DNA of 64,000 bases, taken from the NCBI RefSeq assembly GCF_000463015.1, contig NC_022247.1, positions 3,410,001 to 3,474,000 of the forward strand. Direction: 5' to 3'. The position numbers and the translations under genes are program-made. The notes below the pieces were generated by a model. That model worked only from the letters and a program-made list of their open reading frames with translations, was not told the DNA's origin and ran no database searches. Positions 38,100-45,707 of the stretch are shown one piece after another. The stretch's first letter is position 1. The number at the start of each line of letters is the position of its first letter. The stretch is from Variovorax paradoxus B4. Its GTDB lineage: Bacteria; Pseudomonadota; Gammaproteobacteria; Burkholderiales; Burkholderiaceae_C.

Positions 38100-39659
38100 A
38101 TGAAAGCTCATTTCATCGGTGGCGGCATCGGGTCGCTTGCGGGTGCCGCCTTCCTGATCCGCGATGGCGGCGTCGTTGGTGGCGACATCACCATCTACGA
38201 GGGGTTGCCGCTGGTTGGCGGCAGCCTCGATGGCGCGAGGGTGACGGACCACGCTTATTCCCTGCGCGGAGGCCGCATGCTGACCACGGACCACTACGAG
38301 TGCACCTGGGATCTTCTGAAGGGTATCCCGTCGATCAGTGATCCGAACAGGACCGTTTACGAGGAAACCGTCGCCTTCAACGACGAGATAAAGGCACATT
38401 CGCAGGCGCGCCTTGTCGACCACAACTGCTTCAAGATCGATGTTTCCACCATGGGCTTCACCATGCAGGACCGCATCGAGCTGGTCAGGCTTGCTGAAAC
38501 GTCCGAGGAGAAACTTGGCGCAAGCCGCATCGCCGACTGGCTCTCGCCGCAGTTCTTCCAGACGAACTTCTGGTACATGTGGCAGACCACTTTTGCCTTC
38601 CAGACCTGGCACAGCGCCGTCGAGCTGAAGCGCTATCTGCATCGTTTCATGAACGAATTCCCGCGCATCGAAACGCTGGGAGGTGTCAAGCGCACCGTCT
38701 ACAACCAGTTCGATGCGATCGTGCGCCCGCTGCTGGAATGGCTTCAGCAAAAGGGCGTCCGTTTCGAGAACGGCGTGCGCGTCACCGACATGGACCTGAT
38801 CGACGAGGCCGGCAAGCTGCGTGTGGCCGCCCTGTCCATGAACCGTGGCGGCAAGGCGGAAACGCTCAAGGTGGAAGACGGAGATCTGGTGTTCTTCCAG
38901 AACGGCTCGATGACCGACGCCTCCAGCCTGGGCACGATGACGAGCCCGCCGAAACGCCTGACAAAGGCCGATAGCCATGGTTGGGAGCTTTGGGAAAAGA
39001 TCGCAGCAGGCAGGCCGGAACTGGGCAACCCCGCCGCCTTCAACAGCTCCATTCCTGAATCCTACTGGGAGTCATTCACCGTCACCTGCAACACACCCGC
39101 CTTCTTCGAGCGGATGGAGCAGTTCTCGGGCAACAAGGCGGGCATCGGCGGCCTTGTGACATTCAAGGATTCGAACTGGCTGATGTCGGTGGTGCTCTAC
39201 CACCAGCCGCATTTCATCGGGCAGCCGGCAAACCTGCAGGTGTTCTGGGGCTATGCCCTCCATCCGGACCGGGTCGGCAACTTTGTGCCGAAGCCGATGT
39301 CGGAATGCAGTGGCGCCGAGATCTTGCGCGAGCTGTGCGGCCACCTCAATTTCGATCCCGCCGTCTTCGATGGTGCGACCTGCATCCCCTGCAACCTGCC
39401 TTACATCACCAGCATGTTCATGCCACGCGCGAAGGGCGACCGACCGCTTCCGGTGCCGACAAATTCGAAGAACCTGGCCTTCATCAGCCAGTTTGTCGAA
39501 ATTCCCGACGACGTGGTCTTCACCGTGGAATATTCGGTCCGTGCGGCGCAGACGGCGGTCTATCAGCTCCTGGGCATGGATCGTCAGGTCCCGCCAATCA
39601 CCCGGCACGACAAATCGATCAAGGTGATCGTGGACTCGATTGAAAAAGCCTTCGCTTAG
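38100..39659 (+). CDS. ohyA: Oleate hydratase (67-kDa myosin-cross-reactive antigen family)
   Basis: 519 residues. FAD-binding start AHFIGGGIGSLAGAAFLIRDGG, then EGLPLVGGSLDGARV, NFWYMWQTTFAFQTWHSAVELKRY, NQFDAIVRPLLEWLQ, FMPRAKGDRP and NLAFISQFVEIPDDVVFTVEYSVR, all family hallmarks. The enzyme adds water to cis-9 double bonds of unsaturated fatty acids. Where many members read RGGREMENHFEC, this one reads RGGRMLTTDHYEC, so the Glu implicated in water activation is Met; some shorter hydratases share this. Composition looks less GC-rich than its neighbours and the end abuts the tRNA/integration site, suggesting transfer. ATG 38100 is preferred over GTG 38058. Confidence 0.9.
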   Translation: MKAHFIGGGIGSLAGAAFLIRDGGVVGGDITIYEGLPLVGGSLDGARVTDHAYSLRGGRMLTTDHYECTWDLLKGIPSISDPNRTVYEETVAFNDEIKAHSQARLVDHNCFKIDVSTMGFTMQDRIELVRLAETSEEKLGASRIADWLSPQFFQTNFWYMWQTTFAFQTWHSAVELKRYLHRFMNEFPRIETLGGVKRTVYNQFDAIVRPLLEWLQQKGVRFENGVRVTDMDLIDEAGKLRVAALSMNRGGKAETLKVEDGDLVFFQNGSMTDASSLGTMTSPPKRLTKADSHGWELWEKIAAGRPELGNPAAFNSSIPESYWESFTVTCNTPAFFERMEQFSGNKAGIGGLVTFKDSNWLMSVVLYHQPHFIGQPANLQVFWGYALHPDRVGNFVPKPMSECSGAEILRELCGHLNFDPAVFDGATCIPCNLPYITSMFMPRAKGDRPLPVPTNSKNLAFISQFVEIPDDVVFTVEYSVRAAQTAVYQLLGMDRQVPPITRHDKSIKVIVDSIEKAFA

Positions 39660-39763
39660 CAGGCCGTTGAGGTACCAGGTGCGCCGAAGTCCGAGGCATT
39701 CGGTTGCGCGATTACGCGCGTTGCGCGTTCGCGGCCGTCGTTCCTGATCATCAGGAGACACGG

Positions 39764-39769
39764 TAGAAT
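39764..39769 (+). promoter_or_regulatory. Candidate -10 box of the tRNA-Gly gene
   Basis: TAGAAT ends 11 bases before the tRNA, close to the consensus TATAAT and at the usual distance. The -35 element is not clear. Confidence 0.4.
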
Positions 39770-39780
39770 CCGCGCCTGCT

Positions 39781-39854
39781 GCGGGTGTAGTTCAATGGTA
39801 GAACGGCAGCTTCCCAAGCTTCATACGAGGGTTCGATTCCCTTCACCCGCTCCA
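39781..39854 (+). tRNA. tRNA-Gly, anticodon CCC
   Basis: 74 bases including an encoded CCA. Acceptor stem GCGGGTG (39781-39787) pairs with CACCCGC (39844-39850). The anticodon loop TTCCCAA gives CCC, and the T arm reads GAGGGTTCGATTCCCTT. It decodes GGG. Its 3' end is used as the attachment site of the integrated element to the right, and the tRNA stays intact after integration. Confidence 0.96.
39837..39854. other. Attachment site attL (3' end of tRNA-Gly)
   Basis: The 18 bases TTCCCTTCACCCGCTCCA are repeated exactly at 49514-49531. The two copies bound an integrase-bearing segment, as expected for tRNA-specific tyrosine recombinases. Confidence 0.9.
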
Positions 39855-39928
39855 GATGCTCAATAAAATCAGTAACTTAGAGCATCTTTGGCACAACACC
39901 CAACTACATACCCTACTACGTGAGTAGA

Positions 39929-40360
39929 TCAGCGGATGAAGTTGTATTCGGGGCCGATGTCGCGTGTGGCTTCGCTCGCGCCAGGAACCTTTACTAAGTC
40001 CCGATAGAAGCCCAACGAGAGCCATGCCTGCAACTGAGTTGGCTCTAGTGATCTCGCATCAATTTGATCGGCAGGGTGCTTGCACCTGTCTGCTTCGACA
40101 CCGACAAAGTGCCGGACCGCCTCTTTTCCGGCGGCGATCATTGCCCGATACGCATCGCCTCGGACCTCGGGATCCCTCACCTGCCCCAGCTGAATCCCCA
40201 GTCGAACAATTTGCGTGACAGATTCGGTGCCTTCGCTCGCCACCGGCCGCACAGCCGAAATCTCGATCCCACACATGCCCATGTCGTTGGATTCCTTGGT
40301 CACGATCAGCAAGGGCAAGCCATGCTTTGCAATCTGCAATGTCTCAATCGTCGCGGTCAT
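39929..40360 (-). CDS. Hypothetical protein, element cargo
   Basis: 143 residues, no membrane segment or signal. The sequence begins MTATIETLQIAKHGLPLLIVTKESNDMGMCGIEISAVRPVA, a beta-strand-like start, and then is helical (DPEVRGDAYRAMIAAGKEAVRHFVGVEADRCK). I recognise no family. It is the last gene before attL, downstream of a terminator for its neighbour, so it probably has its own promoter in the short gap at 40361-40400. Confidence 0.6.
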   Translation of the reverse strand: MTATIETLQIAKHGLPLLIVTKESNDMGMCGIEISAVRPVASEGTESVTQIVRLGIQLGQVRDPEVRGDAYRAMIAAGKEAVRHFVGVEADRCKHPADQIDARSLEPTQLQAWLSLGFYRDLVKVPGASEATRDIGPEYNFIR

Positions 40361-40402
40361 TTGACCTCCTTTTGTTGAGCGGCAATCATAGGATCGAGAA
40401 CG

Positions 40403-40427
40403 AAAAAAAGCCCGCCGAAGCGAGCCA
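40403..40427 (-). terminator. Rho-independent terminator, leftward
   Basis: On the minus strand GCTCGC-TTCG-GCGGGC folds as a 6-bp stem with a UUCG loop and one G-U pair, followed by seven T. It ends the transcript of the Cys-rich protein gene. Confidence 0.75.
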
Positions 40428-40503
40428 GGTCAGCGCCCTGCTGAATTCACTACAACGTCGACGCGCTGATAGACCAGCGCGTTTAGGCGGCCCCGCTGGG
40501 CGC

Positions 40504-40830
40504 TCACTTGCGACGGTAGCTCTTAGCGCCGCTATCGCTTAGACAGTACTCTCCGCCCCGAGGCCCAACGCAGATGCGCCCTGAACGGCAACTGCATCCG
40601 GTGTCGCCTATAGCGCGCGCGGCTGGCGCTGGCGTGGAGTTCGCGGTGCCGCCCATTTCGGCAATACAGCTCTTTTTGGAGCCACTAATCGAACCGTCAT
40701 TGCACACGAATATTTCGCCGTTGCAACGAGCGACGCCGCCCTTGCTCCCCGAGCATGGGTAGTTGGCTGCGTGAGCGGATAGCGTCAACGCGCTCGCGAT
40801 TGCAAGCAACACCAGTCTCATGTCCGTCAT
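40504..40830 (-). CDS. Small exported Cys-rich protein
   Basis: 108 residues (105 from ATG 40821). Signal peptide MRLVLLAIASALTLSAHA, then a mature part of about 85 residues with eight or more Cys: YPCSGSKGGVARCNGEIFVCNDGSISGSKKSCI and GCSCRSGRICVGPRGGEYCLSDSG. The spacing suggests two or more disulfide-linked knots formed in the periplasm. No family is recognised with certainty. It is accessory cargo of the integrated element with its own terminator at 40403-40427. Confidence 0.72.
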   Translation of the reverse strand: MTDMRLVLLAIASALTLSAHAANYPCSGSKGGVARCNGEIFVCNDGSISGSKKSCIAEMGGTANSTPAPAARAIGDTGCSCRSGRICVGPRGGEYCLSDSGAKSYRRK

Positions 40831-40896
40831 TCGAGTTTGCTGCCAGCCTATCACTCCCCGCCCAGTAAGCGCCCAAGGCGCTTGGTAAGGGTCATT

Positions 40897-40922
40897 GAAA
40901 AACCCGCCGAAGCGGGCTTTCG
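40897..40922 (-). terminator. Rho-independent terminator, leftward
   Basis: On the minus strand AAAGCCCGC-TTCG-GCGGGTTTTT forms a strong GC stem with a UUCG loop and a T run. It follows the stop of the two-helix membrane protein gene by about 25 bases. Confidence 0.85.
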
Positions 40923-40945
40923 TGACGGTCAGGGCCGTAACGACA

Positions 40946-41425
40946 TCAAGCCAGGGCGCGCGCGAACTTTTGCAGCCCCGTCTCCGGTATGGTGGCATCG
41001 CTGCCGATGGCGCGTACCGTGGCATTGAACGCAGGCACTGCCAAGACGTCCCAGCCCGCTGGCGCTCCTTTGCGCAACTCGGTCAGCTCACGCATAAGCA
41101 CGGCTGACTCCACGTCCCAACTGCGCGCCTCCAGGTCCAAATAGCCGCACTTTGCTCGAAGGTGGCGCTCGGCCTTGACCGCCGGATGCATGAGCAGAGA
41201 CACAGCAGCCGCAGCTGCCAGAAGAACGCCCGCAATAGTCGCCACACTTGGAACGCTCTGCATGGTGGCGACAGCAACTGCACTGCCTCCGACGAGTTGC
41301 ACAAAATTTAGGCACAGATCAATCCGCCCGTACAGACGCTCACACAGGTGGTTGAACCAGTACCCGTAGCGAACTTGCGAGACCAGCTCGCCGTGAGTCA
41401 CTGCTTCAGGGGCTCCGATGGTCAT
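40946..41425 (-). CDS. Two-transmembrane protein, SLATT-like
   Basis: 159 residues. A basic/aromatic N-terminal helix (YGYWFNHLCERLYGRIDLCLNFVQLVGG) leads into two adjacent membrane helices (about 45-65 and 70-85: VAVATMQSVPSVATIAGVLL, AAAAVSLLMHPAVKAER), followed by a long helical cytoplasmic part. This layout is that of SLATT-type two-helix effectors associated with nucleotide-sensing conflict systems, but I cannot see a partner sensor and the similarity is only architectural. It overlaps the small Pro-rich frame upstream and ends at a strong terminator. Confidence 0.6.
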   Translation of the reverse strand: MTIGAPEAVTHGELVSQVRYGYWFNHLCERLYGRIDLCLNFVQLVGGSAVAVATMQSVPSVATIAGVLLAAAAAVSLLMHPAVKAERHLRAKCGYLDLEARSWDVESAVLMRELTELRKGAPAGWDVLAVPAFNATVRAIGSDATIPETGLQKFARALA

Positions 41426-41543
41426 CTTGGGCTGATCGTTGTTGCGCGGGCGCGGGCGCAGGCGCCGCAGGTGGCGGGCTCGCCGGGAGCCGCTCCGGGG
41501 GTATTTGCGTCTTTACGTCGGAAGGTTCGATTTGAAGGTTCAT
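41406..41543 (-). CDS. Small Pro-rich protein, uncertain
   Basis: 45 residues: MNLQIEPSDVKTQIPPERL followed by an Ala/Pro-rich tail. The ATG at 41543 has a fair ribosome-binding site (GAGGG, seven bases upstream), and the end overlaps the start of the two-helix membrane protein by 20 bases, a coupling pattern used elsewhere in the element. No function can be proposed. Confidence 0.4.
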   Translation of the reverse strand: MNLQIEPSDVKTQIPPERLPASPPPAAPAPAPAQQRSAQDDHRSP

Positions 41544-41673
41544 GGGTGCCCTCGATAAGCCGTTGTAGTTGGTCTGACCAGCAGCATCGTAGCCCCAGCA
41601 CCGGACGCTTGCCAACAGCTCGTTACACAGCACACTCCCACGCGGCCGGCTACCGTGCACAACGAGCATCTGT

Positions 41674-41892
41674 TCACCGAGCTAAATCCAGCGCGTGCCG
41701 CACGTTCACCAGCACTGGCATCTTGTCGGCAAGCGCCCGGCACACGTCAGCAGCAAGCGCCGCACGCGCATCGTCGCCGATGGGCTGCCCCGCATGCGGC
41801 TCCAGCGCATCGGCCGCCTGATTCGCCAGTTCCAGCGCAAGGCTCTGCAGCAGTGCGGAGCGGGCGCGGTCTGAGTGGGTGAGGCTTTCCAT
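41674..41892 (-). CDS. Small hypothetical protein of the element
   Basis: 72 residues, almost wholly helical and Ala-rich (SALLQSLALELANQAADALEPHAGQ, ARAALAADVCRALADKMPVLVNV). No family is recognised. It lies in the leftward series of small genes downstream of the capsid gene. Confidence 0.5.
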   Translation of the reverse strand: MESLTHSDRARSALLQSLALELANQAADALEPHAGQPIGDDARAALAADVCRALADKMPVLVNVRHALDLAR

Positions 41893-41987
41893 TTTTCTAT
41901 TCCGTGAAGATCAAAGATGCGTCAGTTCGACGCGCTGGTGGGAGAGCCGCAAACCGGCCGCTGAAAGTGGCGGGTGCCGAGCCGCTG

Positions 41988-42179
41988 CTACGTCGCATCC
42001 ACTGGGTTGGGGGTAGCCGGCGGCAGGTAGCCCCGCAATCTGAACGCGCCTCCCTTCATCGAACTGAGCGTGTCGCGAAGCTGCGCTGCTGTGGCTCGAT
42101 CCGGTGCCGAAGCGGATGCGCTTTTTGAAATTCGGTCGGCTTCGGAAATTGCCTGAACCAGCAAGCTGAAAATGTCCAT
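41988..42179 (-). CDS. Small hypothetical protein of the element
   Basis: 63 residues: MDIFSLLVQAISEADRISKSASASAPDRATAAQLRDTL, a helical start with ordinary composition. GGAGG lies about ten bases before the ATG, inside the end of the preceding gene. No function is recognised. Confidence 0.55.
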   Translation of the reverse strand: MDIFSLLVQAISEADRISKSASASAPDRATAAQLRDTLSSMKGGAFRLRGYLPPATPNPVDAT

Positions 42180-42182
42180 CGG

Positions 42183-42386
42183 TCATGCCTCCAGGGGTGG
42201 CACAGCGATGCGCTGGTGCGACTGTAGAGAGATTGCCATCACCATCAGTTCGCTCGCCGCGATGCGCAGTTCTTGCGCAATGCTGGCGATGCTGGGGTGC
42301 CGCAGATCGGTGCTTTCGAGACGCGCACGCTGGGCCGTCAGTGTCTTAATGGCACGATCCAGACTGCTGAAATGTGTTTCGCTCAT
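42183..42386 (-). CDS. Small hypothetical protein of the element
   Basis: 67 residues, helical (SSLDRAIKTLTAQRARLESTD, IASIAQELRIAASELMVMAISLQ). It ends three bases before the ATG of the next small gene. No family is recognised; a dimeric helical regulator would fit the look but is a guess. Confidence 0.55.
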   Translation of the reverse strand: MSETHFSSLDRAIKTLTAQRARLESTDLRHPSIASIAQELRIAASELMVMAISLQSHQRIAVPPLEA

Positions 42387-42623
42387 GTTTTTTCTATGTG
42401 GTGCACGGTGCGCCGGGGCTCGCGCTATCGACGCCGTGCCGTCGAAAATTCAGAACCAATCCTCTTTCGAGAGTTGATGCCCCTGGCCTGGAAGATCGCG
42501 CCAGGCCACCGCGTGAATGGCGCGCGGTGCAAAGTGGGACTTCCTCTGCTCACCGACGCCGCGCGCGCCGGAACAATCCAACCGTTCATGTCCCGCCAGG
42601 TTGCCCGCTGGCACGGGTGTGCT

Positions 42624-42812
42624 TCAGGTTGCAGCGCCGTGCTGCAACCCTCGTTCAATGAGTGCGACAGCAACCGCCGACAGCGATGCGCGCCGGCCAC
42701 ACTGTTCAAGTTGGTGACGCACGGCCTCGATCTGTTGGCGCTGCTCTGGCTTCAGAACTAGCGTCAGTTTTTCCGTCAGCCTGGGGCAGTTCTTCTTTTC
42801 CATGGGGCTCAC
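42624..42812 (-). CDS. Small ribbon-helix-helix-like protein
   Basis: 62 residues. After MSPMEKKNCPRLTEKLTLVLKPEQRQQIEAV the sequence has a beta strand (KLTLVLKPEQ) followed by two helices (RQQIEAVRHQLEQCG, SLSAVAVALIERGLQ), the usual arrangement of ribbon-helix-helix DNA-binding proteins. The ATG overlaps the stop of the upstream 127-residue gene (ATGA). It may regulate element genes. Confidence 0.55.
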   Translation of the reverse strand: MSPMEKKNCPRLTEKLTLVLKPEQRQQIEAVRHQLEQCGRRASLSAVAVALIERGLQHGAAT

Positions 42813-43192
42813 CAGTTCGTTGCCCAGCTTGAGCTTCGCCGCTGCACACGGCGACGCGCCCGAAGCACACCGCGCAGGAATCGCGCCGCAACTTCGGCCT
42901 GGGTGGGCGTCTTCAGCTTGTCGGGGAAGCGTCGCTGCAGCGCAGCCGGCACATCGTCCTTCGCATCGAACGGCATGGTGCCGGGGATGTCGATCAGGAC
43001 GCGCGGGCGATGTTCATCAGCACCAGCGCGTTCGAACGTCCTGGCCGCAGCAAGTGCACGCATGACGGAAGGGCTGAATGGCGCGCCGTCTTCTTGCTCG
43101 GCTTCAATCTCTGCCACCAGTTCAACCGGTGGCATCGCGGCGTCGCGATTGGTCCGACGCCTCATTGCTTCGATCATCACGCGCGGGCGCAT
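42809..43192 (-). CDS. Hypothetical protein directly downstream of the capsid gene
   Basis: 127 residues, charged and mostly helical, with KTPTQAEVAARFLRGVLRARRR and a very basic C-terminus. The ATG overlaps the capsid stop by one base (TAATG), so it is made together with the capsid protein. A scaffold, size-determining or DNA-binding head protein is conceivable from position and charge only; no family is recognised. Confidence 0.6.
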   Translation of the reverse strand: MRPRVMIEAMRRRTNRDAAMPPVELVAEIEAEQEDGAPFSPSVMRALAAARTFERAGADEHRPRVLIDIPGTMPFDAKDDVPAALQRRFPDKLKTPTQAEVAARFLRGVLRARRRVQRRSSSWATNW

Positions 43193-44205
43193 TACGCTGC
43201 TACCGTGAAAAAAGCGTCAGGGTCTGCAATGACCGGCTGCATGGTGGCAAACACAGTCACCACCAGCGTGCCCTGCACGTCGCGCCGTTCAACGAGGACG
43301 CGCAGTTCTTCTTCCACCGCACAGCCTGCGCGGTAGAACGCGCCGGCAATGGTGGGCGTCACCACATCGGTCAGTTCGGCAGCGATGCCTGCGGCGCGCA
43401 GTACGCCATCAGCACCCACCGCAGCACCCGCTGCTGTCGAGCCGATGACGGCGCGCAGTTCGCCAAACCGCAGGCCATGCGCAGCGGCTGCGGCCAGTGA
43501 CCATGCGCCGGGGGTCGTGGCGATGACGGTGGACAAAACGCGCTTGTCGATCTGCTTGGCGTAGCCGCGCACGATGGCTTGGTTGATGACGAATTCCAGA
43601 TCGTCTTCCTGCATATTGCGCTGGTCGGCTCGGCTGATTTCGACGCGCCACGCATCGGAGGCATCGCCGTATTCCGCACCGAATTCCGCGCTCAGCAGGG
43701 GCAGTGCGCTGGAGGCCACGTCTGCGCCGTCCGCGACGGCTGCGAAGTTCGCTGCGGTCACAACCTGGTAGCGGCTCGGCCGCTTGTAAAACGCCTGGAT
43801 GTTCTCGCCGCCTGGAACCGGTTCGGGCGGCGGCATGAAAATGATCTTGGCGCCCGCGCGAGCCACCAGAGACTCAGCCAGGATTGCCGCGCTGTAGGTG
43901 GCCTCGCCAGCGGGCCGCTGCAGATCGCGCAACGAGAACGCGCGCGCCGAAGTGCCTGGGAGCGCCGGCAGCAGATCGGACATGCGCAGATCGCCAGCGA
44001 CGGCGGCATGAGAACGCCCGTTTGCCATTGCGGTGCGTGCGCCAGCGAGAAGGCTTCGCAGCGCGCCCTGGCGTGCGCCGCCGACATTGCGACTGCCCAG
44101 CGAACGGTCCAGGTCGCGCAGAACTCGCGGTGATGCGGCACGGGTCATGTGCTGCGAGAGGAACGCGTGGCTTTCGGGGGTGAGTTGGATTTCGTCTTCG
44201 TTCAT
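43192..44205 (-). CDS. HK97-type phage major capsid protein
   Basis: 337 residues. The C-terminal two thirds follow the HK97 capsid order: RYQVVTAANFAAVADGAD, an acidic-loop region WRVEISRADQRNMQEDDLEFVINQAIVRGYAKQID (spine helix and A-domain start, ending in the iD.a position), TPGAWSLAAAAAHG, and the final strand-rich FATMQPVIADPDAFFTV. The first 100 residues are helical and could act as a scaffolding delta domain. It lies in an element that lacks portal, protease and large terminase genes. The call rests on pattern rather than on an alignment, so a related encapsulating or structural protein cannot be excluded. Confidence 0.65.
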   Translation of the reverse strand: MNEDEIQLTPESHAFLSQHMTRAASPRVLRDLDRSLGSRNVGGARQGALRSLLAGARTAMANGRSHAAVAGDLRMSDLLPALPGTSARAFSLRDLQRPAGEATYSAAILAESLVARAGAKIIFMPPPEPVPGGENIQAFYKRPSRYQVVTAANFAAVADGADVASSALPLLSAEFGAEYGDASDAWRVEISRADQRNMQEDDLEFVINQAIVRGYAKQIDKRVLSTVIATTPGAWSLAAAAAHGLRFGELRAVIGSTAAGAAVGADGVLRAAGIAAELTDVVTPTIAGAFYRAGCAVEEELRVLVERRDVQGTLVVTVFATMQPVIADPDAFFTVAA

Positions 44206-44387
44206 GATGGGTTTCTTGCAGGCCCTAGTGGTGTTGTTCTGATTTTCTGAAGTCAGGACTTAGAAATCCTCCGGTGGGATTTCCAAATGCAGGCGCCAAC
44301 ACGAGCAAAATGTCAATCACGCAAATTCGCGATTGGCTGGCACTTTTCTTCCGCCTAGATTCCGGTCTCAAAGAGAAGGAGACAGAG

Positions 44388-44594
44388 ATGCCGCAATACT
44401 GTGTCAATCGCAATCCGCAGCTCAACGGCGACCATGAAGTACACGCGGATGGCTGTATTTACTGGCCTCATCCGCAGAATGTGCAACCGCTCGGCTTTCA
44501 TTTCTCTTGCGCTCCCGCTGTGCAAGCGGCTCGCGCTTACTTCTATCAAGTTAACGGGTGTCGAACCTGCTCCCCTCCCTGCCACACGCAGTAG
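44388..44594 (+). CDS. Small conserved Cys-rich protein
   Basis: 68 residues: MPQYCVNRNPQLNGDHEVHADGC, then LGFHFSCAPAVQAARAYF and NGCRTCSPPCHT. The paired Cys and His (GC, SC, GC..C...CH) suggest a small metal-binding or disulfide fold. Proteins with the same 'YyVN.n.q.nGdhEVH...C' start are common, uncharacterised bacterial proteins. It is the only rightward gene in the element, with an AGAAGGAGA ribosome-binding site, and its end overlaps the end of the Mor-like gene by 49 bases. Confidence 0.72.
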   Translation: MPQYCVNRNPQLNGDHEVHADGCIYWPHPQNVQPLGFHFSCAPAVQAARAYFYQVNGCRTCSPPCHTQ

Positions 44595-45001
44595 TTGAGA
44601 TTGCTCGCCGGCTTCGGCGTTGCACTCGCCACCAGTTGCGCTACTCGGCGTTCGGTCAAATCAAAGATCACCGCCAACTCGGAACGATGAACGCCGGCTG
44701 CGGCAAACTTCAGTAGCTCGCGATTTCTAAACGCGGCTGCCACGCTGCTGCAGTTCGCAACCTGCAACGTCTCGCCGCCAAAGTGCTGGCAGATTTTTTC
44801 CGCGTCGGCGCGGCCCAGGATGATCACTAGGCGGTGGTCATCGCACAAGCGCTCGACGCGGGGTGCGTACAGCGTCACGCGCCATGACTTGCGACCAGGT
44901 GCGCCGCCGAAGTGGCGCGGCAATTGACCGATCAGGAATAGCGTGCGTTCGCGGCCGATGACATCGGCGATTTCCTGGGCGACGCCTGGAAGCAGAGCCA
45001 T
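44546..45001 (-). CDS. Mor-family-like transcriptional activator
   Basis: 151 residues. It contains the repeated Mor/C-protein pattern: VIGRERTLFLIGQLPRHFGG, then VIILGRADAEKICQHFGGETLQVANC, followed by FRNRELLKFAAAGVHRSELAVIFDLTERRVAQLV, a helix-turn-helix of the Mu Mor type. Mor proteins switch on middle or late phage genes; here it could activate the capsid operon or respond to a helper phage. The ATG overlaps the upstream HTH gene stop (TGATG). Confidence 0.68.
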   Translation of the reverse strand: MALLPGVAQEIADVIGRERTLFLIGQLPRHFGGAPGRKSWRVTLYAPRVERLCDDHRLVIILGRADAEKICQHFGGETLQVANCSSVAAAFRNRELLKFAAAGVHRSELAVIFDLTERRVAQLVASATPKPASNLNYCVWQGGEQVRHPLT

Positions 45002-45351
45002 CAGGCTGCGCGCCTCGCTTGAGCCGCGCCGGCAGCCATCATTGCGGCTGCGCGCGTGAGGCCGTTGCGTAGAAAGAGGTTTGAGAATGCCTCCAGGTCC
45101 GGATCGCCTGGCTCTTTCGCAAGTGACGACAGCCAGCCGATTGCGACGGTCTGCCCTGCGTCCGGCTTCCTCGTTGCACGCTGCGTGATCTTGCGGCCGG
45201 CCAGCAGGTAGGTGAGCCACCCGCAATCGTATTTGTTGCGCTCCAGACGAGGCAAAGCGCCTTCCTCGTGCATCTGCGTGACGCGCCGCGCGCTGAGATT
45301 GAAGATGTCGCCCAGCTCGGTGGCGGTCATCGCGTAGAGGGGTTCACTCAT
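45001..45351 (-). CDS. HTH protein, phage terminase small-subunit (Nu1)-like
   Basis: 116 residues. The N-terminal winged helix-turn-helix (MTATELGDIFNLSARRVTQMHEEGALPRLERNKYD) resembles Nu1/terminase small subunits, which recognise packaging sites; the rest is helical. In satellites, such a protein can redirect helper-phage packaging machinery. Alternatively it is a plain regulator. It is coupled to the Mor-like gene downstream and follows the repeat-rich noncoding region. Confidence 0.6.
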   Translation of the reverse strand: MSEPLYAMTATELGDIFNLSARRVTQMHEEGALPRLERNKYDCGWLTYLLAGRKITQRATRKPDAGQTVAIGWLSSLAKEPGDPDLEAFSNLFLRNGLTRAAAMMAAGAAQARRAA

Positions 45352-45420
45352 GATTTGATTTCTCGGTTAGAAGTAGAAGTGCTGAAAAAACAGGCACCCA
45401 GTTGTCCTATGTAGCGGAGA

Positions 45421-45468
45421 CCATGCCTCCGCAGGTAGTCCACCCCTGGAAAGGACCCGGAGGCATGG
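45421..45468. repeat. 11-bp inverted repeat next to a G10 tract
   Basis: CCATGCCTCCG at 45421-45431 is the exact reverse complement of CGGAGGCATGG at 45458-45468, with a 26-base loop. Ten consecutive G begin inside the right arm and run to 45476. Confidence 0.7.
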
Positions 45469-45608
45469 GGGGGGGGTGCCACCAGGCTGGAGACACGCAG
45501 CAAGCCCGATCCCAGCCCCGTGGCCGCGTTGTTCGTGCGCGGTGATGGGCAGGGTTCCGCCTCCAGTGCGTGATGCATGGCGGGGTGGTGCGTTGCGCCG
45601 TGCGCGAG

Positions 45609-45701
45609 GTTGGAACAGTTGGAACGGTTGCTGCATATGGGACGTATTGCGTGCGTGCGTGTGTACGTCGCAAATAGTGAAACTGTTCCAACCCTTCCAA
45701 C
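45609..45701. repeat. TTGGAAC iteron-like repeats in both orientations
   Basis: GTTGGAACAGTTGGAAC (45609-45625) contains two direct copies nine bases apart. TGTTCCAACCCTTCCAAC (45684-45701) carries the same motif twice in inverted orientation, the last copy incomplete. They flank a GTGCGTGCGTGTG stretch. The layout suggests protein-binding iterons. Confidence 0.6.
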
Positions 45702-45707
45702 TTGCGT

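Larger units (their letters stand above)
45352..45707. other. Noncoding region with repeats, candidate replication origin of the element
   Basis: About 355 bases between the helicase gene and the terminase-like gene, without a convincing gene. It holds an 11-bp perfect inverted repeat, a run of ten G (45467-45476) and a cluster of direct and inverted TTGGAAC motifs. P4-type elements place the origin or its control repeats close to the alpha/D5 gene, so an origin is plausible. It must also contain the promoter for the terminase-like gene. Confidence 0.45.

Noticed and set aside
42425..42589. Possible 54-residue leftward gene between two small element genes
   Set aside because: Arg/Pro/Ser-rich, no ribosome-binding site and no coupling to neighbours; too weak to call.
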